The notes: generated by a model from the sequence alone, not told the origin. Positions 1-10,150 are shown, counted from the first letter of the stretch. The stretch is 64,000 nucleotides of DNA from Paenibacillus sp. UNC499MF (GCF_900107975.1 NZ_FNVF01000010.1:124001-188000), one strand, 5' to 3'. A program made the numbers and translations.

Positions 1-59
1 CATTTTAAAAAAATAAATAAGCCCCGATAATTGCACGCCGCCTGTCTGCACATCAAAAC

Positions 60-106
60 AATAAAAAATAAGCCCCTCCACTGCCCAAACAGCGGAGAAG
101 CTTATA
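60..106 (-). terminator. Intrinsic terminator of the nuo operon
   Basis: Just downstream of the nuoN stop. On the minus strand an imperfect stem pairs AAGC..CTCC.CTG with CAG.GGAG..GCTT around a TTTGGG loop and is followed by a T-rich run (TTATTTTTTATTG). It is placed where the 11-gene nuo transcript should end. Nothing else is visible in bases 1-117. Confidence 0.75.
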
Positions 107-117
107 TTATATCAAAT

Positions 118-1632
118 TTATGACAGGATTAGGAGGTCCCTAGTCAAACTGAATATCCGGTCGATATAAGCGAGCAGATATCCGGGAATAAGTCCAAGCA
201 ATACCGTCAGACCCGCACACAGCCAAAGGGTGATTCCCAGGGGAACCGGAACGCGTACGGGCCGGTCTTCAAGATCGGCGCGCATGAACATTTGCCGGAT
301 AATGCCGAAGTAGTAATAGAACGAAACGACGCTCGTAATCATCATAACGGCACCGAGCCAGTATAAATGCGCCTGCATCGCGCCGAACAGCAAATATAAT
401 TTCCCAAAAAATCCCGCGGAAACCGGAATCCCCGCCAATGACAGAAGCAGGAGAACAGCGGCCGCAGACGTCCAGGGAGCACGGTAGTAGAGTCCGGCAA
501 ACCCTTTAATCTCCTCGTCTCCGGTCGATTTTTCTATAATCTGAAGGACGGCGAAGGCTCCGATATTCATCAACATATAGGCGATCAGATAAAAGAAAAA
601 CTTGGAAAAGTTATCCACCTGCACCAGATTGATATGGACGGCCAAAGGCACGAGGAGATAACCCGCATTGGCGATACCGGAATAAGCCAGCAGCCGTTTG
701 GCGTTTTTTTGCCGCAGCGCGACCGTGTTGCCCCAGATCATCGCCGCTGCCGCCACTACTGACAGAGCCAGGAAAATATCCTTTTGAAGCCCTTCGTCTC
801 CGAACTGTCCCAATGCCAGAAGCACATAAAAGACCCGGAACAAGATGGCAAAAGCCGCCCCTTTGGATATAACGGCGAGAAAAGCGGTAACCGGCGTCGG
901 AGCTCCCTGGTAGACATCCGGCGCCCAGGAATGGAAAGGCGCGGCGGCTATTTTGAAACCGAACCCGGCTAAGAGCAGGAAAAAAGATACATACAGGAGC
1001 GGTTTGTAGCCCTCATAGCCGGCCACGATGGCCGCCTGTATCGCACCCATGTTCGTTGTTCCCGCCATCCCGTAAAGGAAGGACATGCCATACAAAATAA
1101 TGGCGGACGATATTCCGCCCAATATGACGTACTTGAACGCGCCCTCGTTGGACCGGGTGTTTTTCTTTTTCATGGCGACAAGCACGTAGGAAGTAATGCT
1201 AAGAAGCTCCAATCCGACGAATAGCGTGATGAGGTCGGCGGAGGAAGCCATCACCATGGCCCCGAGCACAGCCGGCAGCAGGAAATAATAATATTCCCCG
1301 ACGTGCGGTATTTCCCCGTCTTCCACGCTCCCGAGACTCATTAGAACGATAAGTGCGGTTCCGCCGAGGAATACCAGTTTCAGCAAGTTTCCGAAATCGT
1401 CTATACGGTAACTTTCGTTAAGGAGCACAATTGCCTGATCGGGATTAAGCTGGGCGATAACCAAGGCGATAGAGACCGCGATGCCGGCTAGAGAGAGCCA
1501 GCCGATCCATTTCCGGTTGACCGCCTTCGGCAAAAACAGATCGAGCACCGACAGCAGGATAGCCGTGATAACCAGTGTTATTTCCGGGAGCAGATGCGTT
1601 AAATCCTGTACATGAATTCGTATCGGTTCCAC
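118..1632 (-). CDS. nuoN: NADH-quinone oxidoreductase subunit N
   Basis: Antiporter-like membrane subunit of respiratory complex I, one of three proton-pumping subunits. The 504-residue protein is hydrophobic throughout with about 14 membrane helices. It carries the conserved glutamate of helix 5 (GLELLS, about residue 142) and the pumping lysine/histidine segment at residues 227-247 (FKIAAAPFHSWAPDVY). The GTG start at 1632 is supported by a G-rich ribosome binding site (GGGGGG) six bases upstream. It is the last gene of the nuo operon, three bases after nuoM, and is followed by a terminator. Length is normal for the family. Confidence 0.97.
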   Translation of the reverse strand: MEPIRIHVQDLTHLLPEITLVITAILLSVLDLFLPKAVNRKWIGWLSLAGIAVSIALVIAQLNPDQAIVLLNESYRIDDFGNLLKLVFLGGTALIVLMSLGSVEDGEIPHVGEYYYFLLPAVLGAMVMASSADLITLFVGLELLSITSYVLVAMKKKNTRSNEGAFKYVILGGISSAIILYGMSFLYGMAGTTNMGAIQAAIVAGYEGYKPLLYVSFFLLLAGFGFKIAAAPFHSWAPDVYQGAPTPVTAFLAVISKGAAFAILFRVFYVLLALGQFGDEGLQKDIFLALSVVAAAAMIWGNTVALRQKNAKRLLAYSGIANAGYLLVPLAVHINLVQVDNFSKFFFYLIAYMLMNIGAFAVLQIIEKSTGDEEIKGFAGLYYRAPWTSAAAVLLLLSLAGIPVSAGFFGKLYLLFGAMQAHLYWLGAVMMITSVVSFYYYFGIIRQMFMRADLEDRPVRVPVPLGITLWLCAGLTVLLGLIPGYLLAYIDRIFSLTRDLLILS

Positions 1633-1635
1633 GTT

Positions 1636-3264
1636 CTACCCCCCTATCTTCCCAGCTAAGCTGTGAATCGTCTGATGGAATCCGTTTACCGTCTGCTGCA
1701 GAGGCTCGCTCAGTATTCCCGGATATACACCGAGCAGAAGAATGAAAGCGACCAGCGCAATCATCGGCACCACTTCTACAAAACGGGCATCCGGCAGTTC
1801 CTTGAACCGTTCCGGCAGCGGGCCGTGAGTAATTTTCATAACCCCCCGCAGAACATAAGCGGCCGTCAGGATAATGCCGACTGCACCTATAATCGCCAGA
1901 ACCCGGGCCGTACCGAACAAGCCGATAAACGCCAGCAGTTCGCTCACGAAGCCCGAGAGCCCAGGCAGTCCAAGGGAAGCAAGCCCTCCCACAAGCAGAA
2001 TAGCGCTTAAAAACGGCATGGATTTTGCCAATCCGCCCAGCTTGCCAAGCTCCGTCGTGGAGGTCCGTTCGTAAATACTTCCGACGAGCAGGAACATGAG
2101 AGCAGAGATCAGGCCGTGAGAAACGAGCTGGAAAATCGCCCCCTGCATGCCGATCGGATTAAAGGCCGCCAAGCCCAGCAGGACAATGCCCATGTGGCTG
2201 ATACTGGAGTAAGCGAGCACTAGCCTGAACTCATTCTGGACAAAAGCCAGCAGGGCCCCGTACAAAATGTTGACGACTCCCAGCAGGGCAAGTACCCACG
2301 CCCACTCCTGCGCTTGGGCCGGAAAAAGCAGGATCCCGAAGCGGATGAGCCCGTAAGCGCCCATTTTCAGCAAAATACCCGAGTGAATCATCACCACGGG
2401 AGGCGGAGCCTCCGTATGCACCTTGAGCATCCAGGTGTGAAACGGAAAGATCGGCAGCTTGATGCCGAAAGCGACGAGCAGCATGATCAGCAGGACTGTT
2501 TTCATGCCCCCGCTCAGGAAAAACGGGTTTTCCGCTCGGGGATCAGGCGATGCCTGATTCACCAGGGCTGCCGGGTCCTGCAGCAGATTATGTACAATCG
2601 TCTGGATATCGCCGCTGTAGAAAACGGTCAACTGATTGCCTGCAATCTGCTGTGAAATTCCCGCCGTCGTGACGAGAATAACGAAGGCGATGAGCATGAT
2701 GGCCGAGCCGAGTCCGTTGTAAATCAGGAAGCGGCTGGCAGCCTTTTCGCGGTCCACGCCGCCCCAGATTCCGATCAGGAAAAACATCGGAACGAGGGTG
2801 ATTTCGAAAAAGAGGAAGAACAGGAACAGATCCTGGGACGTAAACACGCCGAAGACGCCGACTTCGAGCAGCAGCAGCCAGATCGAATAAGCCTTCCACC
2901 TTTTCTTGATATAAACCGAAGCCAAGGCGGCCATTGTGAACACTAACGCGGCAAGGAAAACGAGCGGCATCGACAATCCGTCAACGGCCAGATGATATTG
3001 AACGGTCCAGTAGAAGCTGGCGAGGCCTTCAACCCCTTCTTTGTTGAGGGGGATGCGGATCCAGTCCAGCTGCTCCTTGAACTGCATCCCCGCCGTCCCG
3101 TTGGAATAGGCCGCATACAGCCACACGCTGAGCAGAAGCGGGATTCCGGTCGCCGCCACGCATACGGCCTGGAGCGCCTTTCTGTTCTCCTTCGGCATAA
3201 AGAGGAGGACGAGCACGCCCAGCAGCGGGGAAAACACGATCAGACTAAGCAGGCTAGCCGACAT
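1636..3264 (-). CDS. nuoM: NADH-quinone oxidoreductase subunit M
   Basis: Second antiporter-like proton-pumping subunit of complex I, 542 residues, about 14 membrane helices. The family signature FPFHTWMLKVHTEAP lies near residues 275-290, and the conserved intramembrane glutamate lies in FFEITLVPMF near residue 153. The ATG start follows GGAGG and overlaps the end of nuoL by 11 bases, which implies translational coupling. Subunit M couples quinone reduction to proton transfer through its lysine/glutamate chain. Nothing unusual is visible. Confidence 0.97.
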   Translation of the reverse strand: MSASLLSLIVFSPLLGVLVLLFMPKENRKALQAVCVAATGIPLLLSVWLYAAYSNGTAGMQFKEQLDWIRIPLNKEGVEGLASFYWTVQYHLAVDGLSMPLVFLAALVFTMAALASVYIKKRWKAYSIWLLLLEVGVFGVFTSQDLFLFFLFFEITLVPMFFLIGIWGGVDREKAASRFLIYNGLGSAIMLIAFVILVTTAGISQQIAGNQLTVFYSGDIQTIVHNLLQDPAALVNQASPDPRAENPFFLSGGMKTVLLIMLLVAFGIKLPIFPFHTWMLKVHTEAPPPVVMIHSGILLKMGAYGLIRFGILLFPAQAQEWAWVLALLGVVNILYGALLAFVQNEFRLVLAYSSISHMGIVLLGLAAFNPIGMQGAIFQLVSHGLISALMFLLVGSIYERTSTTELGKLGGLAKSMPFLSAILLVGGLASLGLPGLSGFVSELLAFIGLFGTARVLAIIGAVGIILTAAYVLRGVMKITHGPLPERFKELPDARFVEVVPMIALVAFILLLGVYPGILSEPLQQTVNGFHQTIHSLAGKIGG

Positions 3265-5128
3265 GGATAAACCTCCTTCCGGCTATAGCAAGGATGAGAA
3301 CAAGCAGGCCGAGCAGGGTGATCAGGCCGTAGGTCTGAACTTGGCCGTTCTGCAGCCGCGAGCCCGTTCGGCCCAGTCCGACGGCGGCTGCGGTCGCGAG
3401 CCTGACGGCACCGCCCACGATAAACGTGTCTACGGCCTGCAGCAAATACCCGATTCCCCGCAGCGGAAGGACAATGACCGTCCGGTAAATTTCGTCGATA
3501 TAATATTTACGGCGCACGAGATTGTACAGCCATGGAAACTTTGCGGAGAACAGAGAGCTTTCCGGCTTCCTTGCATATAGCAGGTAACCCAGAACAAGGC
3601 CCAGAACGCCCGCTGCCGTGGAGAGAACCATCACGCCCGCGTGAACGGCGGGTTCTTCGGTTCTGCCTGTCAGCCAGTCGCCGAACCACCCGCTCCACGG
3701 GGTGTACAGAAAGCCTGCAAGAGCGGCAGGAACCGCCAGCAGAAGGAGCGGAACGGTCATAGAGGTGGGAGATTCGTGAGCCTCTTGACCGCTGCGCGAT
3801 TTGCCCCAGAATACCAGGAAAAAGAGCCGGGCCATATACAAGGCCGTAAAGAAAGCCCCGGCAATGCCGACCCAGAAGAGAAGCGAATTCGTCTCGTAGG
3901 CCTGGGACAGAATCGCATCCTTGGACCAGAAGCCGGAGAACGGTGGAATTCCGGACAAAGCCAGCGTTCCGATGGCGAACGTCCATGCCGTAATCTTCAT
4001 CTTTCCCCCGACTCCGCCCATCTTGGTAATATCCTGCGTATGTACGGCATGAATGACGCTGCCCGCGCCCAGAAACAGAAGAGCTTTGAAGAACGCGTGC
4101 GTAAACAAATGGAACATGCCGGCCGTATACGTGGCGCTCACTCCAAGCGCCATCATCATATACCCGAGCTGAGATACCGTCGAATACGCGAGAATCCGCT
4201 TGATATCGTTCTGCGCCGTTCCGATGGTCGCCGCGAAAATCGCCGTAAAACCGCCTACATAAGCGACGACCTGCATGGCCGTATCCGATGCAAGGAATAC
4301 ATCGAACGTGCGTGCGACCAAGTAGACCCCGGCAGCGACCATAGTCGCCGCATGAATAAGCGCACTGATCGGAGTAGGTCCTTCCATCGCATCTGGCAGC
4401 CAGGTGTGCAGAGGAAACTGTCCTGATTTACCCATGGCTCCCATAAAGAAAAGAAGCGCGATCCAAGTGGCGGCGGAGCTATCGACCTGACCGCTTGTAA
4501 ACGCATTTTGTACCGAATTAAAATCCAGCGCATGACCCGGCATGCTCCAAAACAGAAGCAGAATTCCGATAAACAGACCGAAATCGCCTATTCTGGTTAC
4601 GATAAACGCTTTTTTTGCGGCCGCCTTCGCTTCCGGTTTCGTATACCAGAATCCGATCAGCAGGAACGAACAGACCCCGACAAGCTCCCAGAACAGATAA
4701 AACTCCACCAGATTGACTGAAATCACCAGTCCCAGCATCGCAAAAGAAAAGAGCGATATGTAGCTGAAAAACACATGGACCCGTTCGTCTTCCTTCATAT
4801 AACCGATCGAATAAATATGGACGAGCAGCGAGACGAGAGTGACAATAATGAGCATGATCGCGTTTAAATTATTGACCTCGAAACCAAGGCTTACCGATAA
4901 ATCGCCGATCCGCAGCCACCGGAAACCGTCCCAGGTGTAATCCTGAACGCCCTTTCCGATTCTTTCGATGAAAATGAGAAGCGCCACGACAAACGAGACG
5001 AATATGGCGGCCGTGCTCAGATACAGTCCTGTTTTTCTTGCCGACCTGCCTGAAGCGGTTATCAGTACATAGGCCAGGAGCGGAAACAACGGGATGAGCC
5101 AGGCATATTGCGAATAAACGGAAATCAT
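3254..5128 (-). CDS. nuoL: NADH-quinone oxidoreductase subunit L
   Basis: Distal antiporter-like subunit of complex I, which carries the long lateral helix along the membrane arm. The ATG at 5128 is chosen because AAGGAGG sits directly before it; a longer frame to 5176 lacks such a site. This gives 624 residues, normal for NuoL. The diagnostic segment GKSGQFPLHTWLPDAMEGP is near residues 229-247 and MGGVGGKMKITA is in the second half. The hydrophobic C-terminal region after the antiporter domain corresponds to the lateral helix. It overlaps nuoM by 11 bases. Confidence 0.96.
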   Translation of the reverse strand: MISVYSQYAWLIPLFPLLAYVLITASGRSARKTGLYLSTAAIFVSFVVALLIFIERIGKGVQDYTWDGFRWLRIGDLSVSLGFEVNNLNAIMLIIVTLVSLLVHIYSIGYMKEDERVHVFFSYISLFSFAMLGLVISVNLVEFYLFWELVGVCSFLLIGFWYTKPEAKAAAKKAFIVTRIGDFGLFIGILLLFWSMPGHALDFNSVQNAFTSGQVDSSAATWIALLFFMGAMGKSGQFPLHTWLPDAMEGPTPISALIHAATMVAAGVYLVARTFDVFLASDTAMQVVAYVGGFTAIFAATIGTAQNDIKRILAYSTVSQLGYMMMALGVSATYTAGMFHLFTHAFFKALLFLGAGSVIHAVHTQDITKMGGVGGKMKITAWTFAIGTLALSGIPPFSGFWSKDAILSQAYETNSLLFWVGIAGAFFTALYMARLFFLVFWGKSRSGQEAHESPTSMTVPLLLLAVPAALAGFLYTPWSGWFGDWLTGRTEEPAVHAGVMVLSTAAGVLGLVLGYLLYARKPESSLFSAKFPWLYNLVRRKYYIDEIYRTVIVLPLRGIGYLLQAVDTFIVGGAVRLATAAAVGLGRTGSRLQNGQVQTYGLITLLGLLVLILAIAGRRFIHVG

Positions 5129-5210
5129 ATTATTCCTTTCCTCCTTCAAGGCCATGACGTTAAACAGCTCTGCCAATCAAAGATGAGGATAGAAGCCGGG
5201 CCTTTCGCCG

Positions 5211-5522
5211 CTAATGTTTCATGGAGTCCATTTCGTCCACGTTGCCGGTTCCTTTGTTGCGGTACAGGGCGATCAGGATCGCGACGCCTACAGCCGCTTC
5301 CGCCGCAGCGACCGTGATGGTGAACAAGGAAAAAATCTGACCGGTCAGCGCAGGCTGTGCGCCCATTTTGGCGAACGCGACCAGGTTCAGGTTCACGGCA
5401 TTGAGCATAAGTTCGATAGAGAGGAGGACGATGACGCCGTTCTTCTTGGACAAAGCCCCGTACAAACCGATGCAGAACAAAATGGCCGCCAGTGTCAGAT
5501 AAGGAGTCACTACACTCGTCAC
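5211..5522 (-). CDS. nuoK: NADH-quinone oxidoreductase subunit K
   Basis: Small membrane subunit of complex I with three helices and conserved glutamates in helices 2 and 3 ([33 protein letters not shown]). I place the start at the GTG at 5522, because GAGGAGG lies six bases upstream and the resulting 103 residues match the usual length. It begins one base after the nuoJ stop. Upstream in-frame ATG codons would overlap nuoJ and add a charged tail not typical of the family. Confidence 0.93.
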   Translation of the reverse strand: MTSVVTPYLTLAAILFCIGLYGALSKKNGVIVLLSIELMLNAVNLNLVAFAKMGAQPALTGQIFSLFTITVAAAEAAVGVAILIALYRNKGTGNVDEMDSMKH

Positions 5523-5523
5523 G

Positions 5524-6054
5524 TTAATCCTCCTCTCTTTTGGCAACGACAATCGCCCCGATAAAAGCTACCGTCAGCAGCACGGACATAATTTCGAACG
5601 GAATGACGTATTCGTTGTACAGCAGTTTTCCGATCTCAAGCGTATTGTCCTGTCCGGTTTGAAGAGAGCCCGAGGCCGAAGGAAAGGTCGTATTTTGAAT
5701 CGCGTAAAAGAGGATGCCGAAGAGTCCCAGCGACCCGATACCGAGCAGAATCTTCTGGACCGGACCGCTCTTGGCTCTCTCTTCCGCCCGGTGGTTGGTC
5801 ATCATAATCCCGAATATCATCAGGATCGAAATAGCACCGGCATAGATCAGAATTTGGACAAAACCGACAAACTCCGCTTCCAGCAGTACGTATAATCCGG
5901 CCAGACTCACGAAAGTGAAGGCAACGGACAGCACCATATGAACGACTTTGGTGAACGTGATCATATAGATGGCGCCCCCGATCGCACAGATGGCAAACAG
6001 AAGAAACCACCAGTTCTGGCCTTCCGACAAAAAGCTTCCCAGGCCGCTAAACAT
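5524..6054 (-). CDS. nuoJ: NADH-quinone oxidoreductase subunit J
   Basis: Membrane subunit of complex I, 176 residues with five hydrophobic segments. It includes the conserved glycine- and tyrosine-containing helix [19 protein letters not shown] that undergoes pi-bulge transitions in structurally known complexes. ATG at 6054 overlaps the nuoI stop by eight bases, with AAAGGAGG upstream inside nuoI. The C-terminal [18 protein letters not shown]-like end is typical of Bacillales NuoJ. It sits between nuoI and nuoK in the canonical order. Confidence 0.95.
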   Translation of the reverse strand: MFSGLGSFLSEGQNWWFLLFAICAIGGAIYMITFTKVVHMVLSVAFTFVSLAGLYVLLEAEFVGFVQILIYAGAISILMIFGIMMTNHRAEERAKSGPVQKILLGIGSLGLFGILFYAIQNTTFPSASGSLQTGQDNTLEIGKLLYNEYVIPFEIMSVLLTVAFIGAIVVAKREED

Positions 6055-6499
6055 CTTTCTTCGCGCCTCCTTTGGGAAGAGCGGAATTGTTTTCTTTACG
6101 CACCAGCGTGTTGTTGTCCGTGAGCCATTTCATATCTTTAAACAGCTCGTCACGGCTGTAGGCGCTCAATTCAAAGTGGTTGGTCATCACAATCGCTTCG
6201 GTAGGACAAACTTCCGTACAGAGATCGCAAAGGATACAAATTTCAAAATTGATATCGTAGGTGTCGATAATTTTCCCTTTTTTATCGGGATCGGGATTCG
6301 GCTTCCCTGTCAGGGTTATACATTCCGTGGGACATACTTTCGCACACATATTGCAGACAATACATTTATCCGGTTCGAAATGCTGGATTCCCCGGAACCG
6401 GTCCGGCATTTGCAGGGGTACATCGGGATAAGCGTAAGTCACTTTTTTCTGGGTCATCGTTTTGAGCGTCACGCCTAATCCTTTGATAAGACCTTTCAC
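6047..6499 (-). CDS. nuoI: NADH-quinone oxidoreductase subunit I (2x 4Fe-4S)
   Basis: Ferredoxin-like subunit that carries the two tetranuclear clusters passing electrons to cluster N2 in NuoB. Two complete CxxCxxCxxxCP motifs are visible: Cys46/49/52/56 (CIVCNMCAKVCP) and Cys88/91/94/98 (CILCDLCTEVCP). Length is 150 residues. The GTG start at 6499 is preceded by AAAGGAGGAG. Because no nuoEFG genes are present here, NuoI is the most distal recognised iron-sulfur subunit in this operon and a plausible electron entry point. Confidence 0.97.
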   Translation of the reverse strand: MKGLIKGLGVTLKTMTQKKVTYAYPDVPLQMPDRFRGIQHFEPDKCIVCNMCAKVCPTECITLTGKPNPDPDKKGKIIDTYDINFEICILCDLCTEVCPTEAIVMTNHFELSAYSRDELFKDMKWLTDNNTLVRKENNSALPKGGAKKDV

Positions 6500-6545
6500 T
6501 GGTCCTCTCCTCCTTTTACGACTTCATAGAACGGCGGCAGCCGCC

Positions 6546-7553
6546 TTATCCGGTAAGCCCCATGTAAAGAGCCGTTATAAAAATATTGAGCAGCGCCAAA
6601 GGCAAAAGAACCTTCCAGCCGAGCCCCATCAGCTGATCGATCCGGATTCGGGGCAAAGTCGCTCTGATCCAGAAAAAGAAGAAAACGATGAACGAGAATT
6701 TAAGCAGGAACCAGACAATGCCCGGAATAAAGGTAAGAAAAGCAAAAGGAGCGTGCCAGCCGCCCAGGAAAAGAACGGTAGTCAAGGAAGCGATAGCGAA
6801 TACGTACACGTACTCCGCAAGCATGAAGAAAGCGAAACGGAATCCGCTGTATTCGACGTGATAGCCGGCTACAAGCTCCGATTCGGCTTCGGGCAGGTCA
6901 AACGGGGTGCGGTTGAGCTCGGACACGCCCGCAATGACGAAGACGATAAAACCGATGATCTGGGGGAGGAAGTTCCAGTTCCAGAAATTATCTCCCTGGG
7001 CTTCCACGATTTTATGAAGGTTCAAGGTGCCGGTCATCATGATGACCCCGATCACGGAAATGACGAGAGGAACTTCGTAACTGATCATTTGAGCGGCTGA
7101 CCGCATGCCCCCGAGCAGAGCATACTTATTGTTGGACGCCCAACCGCCGAGAATCATGCCCAGTGTTGAGATGCCGGACAGCGCCACGTAATAAAGGAGG
7201 CCGACATCAAGATCGGCATGAATGAGATTAGCCGTGAACGGAATCGTCGCCACAACGACGAAAGCCGGGACAAACGTAAGCACAGGCGCGAGAATGAACA
7301 GTTCCCGGTCCGCTTTGCGCGGAATGGTATCTTCCTTGATAAGCAGTTTGAACACGTCAGCGACCGTTTGAAGCAGTCCCAGAGGGCCTACCCGGTTAGG
7401 GCCGTATCTCCCCTGCATCCAGCCGATGACTTTACGCTCGAAGTAGATGGCATAGGTAACAAACCCCAGGATGATCAGAAGCAGCACAACGCCGTAGGCC
7501 GCGAAAATAAGCCCGGTCGTCCATGACAGCGGTTGTCCGACCAGATCCAGCAT
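6546..7553 (-). CDS. nuoH: NADH-quinone oxidoreductase subunit H
   Basis: Membrane subunit forming the quinone-binding chamber at the junction of the hydrophilic and membrane arms. The 335-residue protein has eight predicted helices. It includes the family-specific acidic loop NRTPFDLPEAESELVAGY and the N-terminal RKVIGWMQGRYGPNRVGP segment. The ATG at 7553 overlaps the nuoD stop by one base (TGATG) and follows GGGGAGG. Nothing is missing compared with the family. Confidence 0.97.
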   Translation of the reverse strand: MLDLVGQPLSWTTGLIFAAYGVVLLLIILGFVTYAIYFERKVIGWMQGRYGPNRVGPLGLLQTVADVFKLLIKEDTIPRKADRELFILAPVLTFVPAFVVVATIPFTANLIHADLDVGLLYYVALSGISTLGMILGGWASNNKYALLGGMRSAAQMISYEVPLVISVIGVIMMTGTLNLHKIVEAQGDNFWNWNFLPQIIGFIVFVIAGVSELNRTPFDLPEAESELVAGYHVEYSGFRFAFFMLAEYVYVFAIASLTTVLFLGGWHAPFAFLTFIPGIVWFLLKFSFIVFFFFWIRATLPRIRIDQLMGLGWKVLLPLALLNIFITALYMGLTG

Positions 7554-8650
7554 CAGCCGTCCACCTCCCCTACAACGATATCGATTCCGCCGAGAATAGT
7601 AATGAGGTTGGTCATGGTCTCCCCGACCAGCAGCTTAGGCAAAATTTGAAGATTAACGAAGGAGGGCCGCCGGAACTTCAGCCGGAACGGTTCAGGACGC
7701 CCTTTGGACATGATAAAACAGCCGATTTCCCCCCTCGGTGATTCGATCGGTGCATAAATATCGCCTTCGGGCGGCTTGATGACCCGGGGAGCTTTTCCCA
7801 TCGTTTCGCCTTCCGGAATCTGATCCAGCGCCTGTTCGATGATACGCAGAGATTGAACGATTTCTTCAAGCCGAAGGAGATAACGGTCATAACAGTCGCC
7901 GTTGGTTCCTACCGGCACATCAAAATCGAAGCGGTCATAAATACAGTAAGGCTGATCCTTACGCAAGTCCCATTTCACTCCGGTACAGCGCAGATTGGCC
8001 CCGCTTAATCCGTAAGCGATGGCCGTGTCGGCATCGTAGCGGCCTACGCCCTTGATCCGTGCCAGGAATATTTCATTGCCGCTGACAAGGCGGTCATACT
8101 CTTCCAGCTTACTCTTCATGTAAGGGATAAATGCCCGGATTTTGTCCAGCCAGCCTTCCGGAGCATCCCATTTGACGCCGCCGACACGCATGTAATTATA
8201 GGTGAGCCTGGCACCGCACAGCTCATTGAAAAAGTCGATAATCATTTCCCGGTCGCGGAACGCATAAAGAAACGGACTCATCGCCCCGATATCCAGCAAA
8301 TATGTTCCCCACCAGACAAGATGACTGGCAATCCGCTGAAGCTCCATAACCAGAATACGCAAATATTCGGCTCTTTCCGGTATCTGCAGACCCAGCATCC
8401 TTTCGACCGCGTTGACCAGCACATAATTGTTTGTCATGGCCGATACGTAGTCCATCCGGTCGGTATAAGGGATGATTTGAGTGTAATTGAGATTTTCCGC
8501 AAGCTTCTCGGTGCCGCGGTGAAGGTAGCCCATGACCGGAATCGCCTCTCGGATAATCTCTCCGTCCAGCTTCACGATAATCCGGAATACCCCGTGGGTA
8601 CTCGGATGCTGAGGCCCTACGTTAAGCAGCAGTTCTTCTGTCCGTAACAA
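7553..8650 (-). CDS. nuoD: NADH-quinone oxidoreductase subunit D
   Basis: 49-kDa subunit, related to the large subunit of NiFe hydrogenases and forming the quinone site with NuoB. It has 365 residues and begins LRTEELLLNVGPQHPSTHG, the canonical NuoD start. The start codon is TTG at 8650, supported by GGAGGTG eight bases upstream. The C-terminal GDIDIVVGEVDG-type end (here GGIDIVVGEVDG) is conserved. No fusion to NuoC is present, unlike the CD fusion of enterobacteria. Confidence 0.97.
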   Translation of the reverse strand: MLRTEELLLNVGPQHPSTHGVFRIIVKLDGEIIREAIPVMGYLHRGTEKLAENLNYTQIIPYTDRMDYVSAMTNNYVLVNAVERMLGLQIPERAEYLRILVMELQRIASHLVWWGTYLLDIGAMSPFLYAFRDREMIIDFFNELCGARLTYNYMRVGGVKWDAPEGWLDKIRAFIPYMKSKLEEYDRLVSGNEIFLARIKGVGRYDADTAIAYGLSGANLRCTGVKWDLRKDQPYCIYDRFDFDVPVGTNGDCYDRYLLRLEEIVQSLRIIEQALDQIPEGETMGKAPRVIKPPEGDIYAPIESPRGEIGCFIMSKGRPEPFRLKFRRPSFVNLQILPKLLVGETMTNLITILGGIDIVVGEVDG

Positions 8651-8654
8651 AACG

Positions 8655-9635
8655 CTACACCTCCGGGTCGTACGCTTCGTAATCTTTGCGCAGCGGGTGG
8701 CCTACCCACTCGTCCGGCATCATGATGCGCGTCAGGTTGGGATGGCCGGGAAATTCAATGCCCAGCAGGTCATAAATTTCCCGCTCGTTCCAGTCCGCGG
8801 TCGGCCATACGGAAGCTACGGAGGGAACCGACGGAGCTTCCCGCTCTGTGCGCACGCGGACTCCGTATTCTTGGCGCAGCGGGATAGAGAGCAGATGGTA
8901 AACCACTTCCAGCTGGTTTCCGAGATCGACGCCGCTTACGCTGCGCAGGTAGCCGCACTGCAGCTCCTCGTGCTGCAGAAAAACCTCCGCGGCACGCACC
9001 CAGTGCTCGCCGCGGATAACCACGAAGGGACGGTGACCGTCAATTTCGTTGATGAACGCTTCATCAACGGCATCCCCGGCCACCTCTCCCTTCAGGATCT
9101 CGACCAGCCGGTCCAGCAGCGGCTGGTTCGGGGACGGCGGCTTCGGCGGAGCATCCTCCGCCGGAGCCGCGGTTTTGGCGGCGCGGGCAGCCGCCCGGGC
9201 TGCGCGCGCTTCGGCGGCGGCTTTCGCTTTGTCGCCGCCGTCTACGGCTGCTGTCCCTTCCGTCGGGACAGCGGTGTTGGCCGCGGCGGCCGGAACGGTG
9301 CCGCCGGATTCATCGGCAGCGGCGCTTCGCGCTGCCGCACGGTTTGCGTCCGTGCGCTGCGCAGCACCGGACGCCGGGGTCTCCGGCGCCGGTCCGCCGG
9401 TGCCCTTTTCCGAGGCGCTCCGCTCGGACGAACGAGCCGGAGATGCAGTGTCGTTCCCCGCCGGTTTTACTTCCTCCGGAATCGTATGTAACTCCTTATT
9501 TTCCTCTTTCGACAAAATTCCTTGTTTTTCCTTATATTCAATTGTATTCGCTTCCAAGTTTTCGTCTGATTTTGTCGGTTTTGATTGAATATCGGCTTCC
9601 TGAGGGTCTTTCTTTTCCTTTTCCTTATCGGTCAC
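8655..9635 (-). CDS. nuoC: NADH-quinone oxidoreductase subunit C with long Ala/Pro/Glu-rich N-terminal extension
   Basis: 30-kDa subunit of the hydrophilic arm. Only the C-terminal half (about residues 170-326) is the NuoC fold. It contains [10 protein letters not shown], the conserved [16 protein letters not shown] segment and the final HPLRKDYE. Residues 1 to about 165 are low complexity, rich in Ala, Glu, Lys, Pro and Thr, and are probably disordered. Alanine-rich extensions on NuoC are known in other Bacillales. The GTG start at 9635 overlaps the nuoB stop (GTGA) and has AGGTGA upstream. The extension is in frame and lies behind the ribosome binding site, so it is translated. Confidence 0.94.
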   Translation of the reverse strand: MTDKEKEKKDPQEADIQSKPTKSDENLEANTIEYKEKQGILSKEENKELHTIPEEVKPAGNDTASPARSSERSASEKGTGGPAPETPASGAAQRTDANRAAARSAAADESGGTVPAAAANTAVPTEGTAAVDGGDKAKAAAEARAARAAARAAKTAAPAEDAPPKPPSPNQPLLDRLVEILKGEVAGDAVDEAFINEIDGHRPFVVIRGEHWVRAAEVFLQHEELQCGYLRSVSGVDLGNQLEVVYHLLSIPLRQEYGVRVRTEREAPSVPSVASVWPTADWNEREIYDLLGIEFPGHPNLTRIMMPDEWVGHPLRKDYEAYDPEV

Positions 9636-10150
9636 AGGTTCGTCACCTGCTTTCCGGTTTTCGCCTCGTATCGGATTTTCTCCTGAAGCTTATTGATTCC
9701 ATAAATCAATGCCGCCGGGTTCGGTGGACAGCCCGGAATATACACATCGACGGGAACAACCTGATCGACACCTTTTACAACCGCATAAGATTTTACGTAC
9801 GGACCGCCTGCCGTAGCGCAGGAACCCATCGCGATAACCCACTTCGGTTCCGGCATCTGATCGTACAGACGACGCAGCAGCGGAGCCATTTTCTTGGTTA
9901 CCGTACCGGCCACGATCATCACATCGGATTGGCGGGGAGATGTTCTGAAAATGACGCCAAAACGGTCCAAATCATAATGCGACGCGCCCGTCCCCATCAT
10001 TTCGATGGCACAGCATGCAAGGCCGAAAGTGAGCGGCCACAAGGAGTTGCTCCTTGCCCAGGCTTTGACCTGCTCCAGAGTTGTCATAAACACGTTGCGA
10101 TCCAGTTCGGCACGATCCTCCGGAGTTATCGACTCTAAATTGAAGTCCAT
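9632..10150 (-). CDS. nuoB: NADH-quinone oxidoreductase subunit B (cluster N2)
   Basis: Subunit that ligates the terminal 4Fe-4S cluster N2, the electron donor to quinone. The four ligands are visible: adjacent Cys46 and Cys47 ([12 protein letters not shown]), Cys111 ([10 protein letters not shown]) and Cys141 (PGCPPNP). The start at the ATG at 10150 ([10 protein letters not shown]) is preferred because AAGGTG precedes it; an upstream frame to 10213 runs through the end of nuoA. It gives 172 residues and overlaps nuoA by 16 bases. Confidence 0.96.
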   Translation of the reverse strand: MDFNLESITPEDRAELDRNVFMTTLEQVKAWARSNSLWPLTFGLACCAIEMMGTGASHYDLDRFGVIFRTSPRQSDVMIVAGTVTKKMAPLLRRLYDQMPEPKWVIAMGSCATAGGPYVKSYAVVKGVDQVVPVDVYIPGCPPNPAALIYGINKLQEKIRYEAKTGKQVTNL

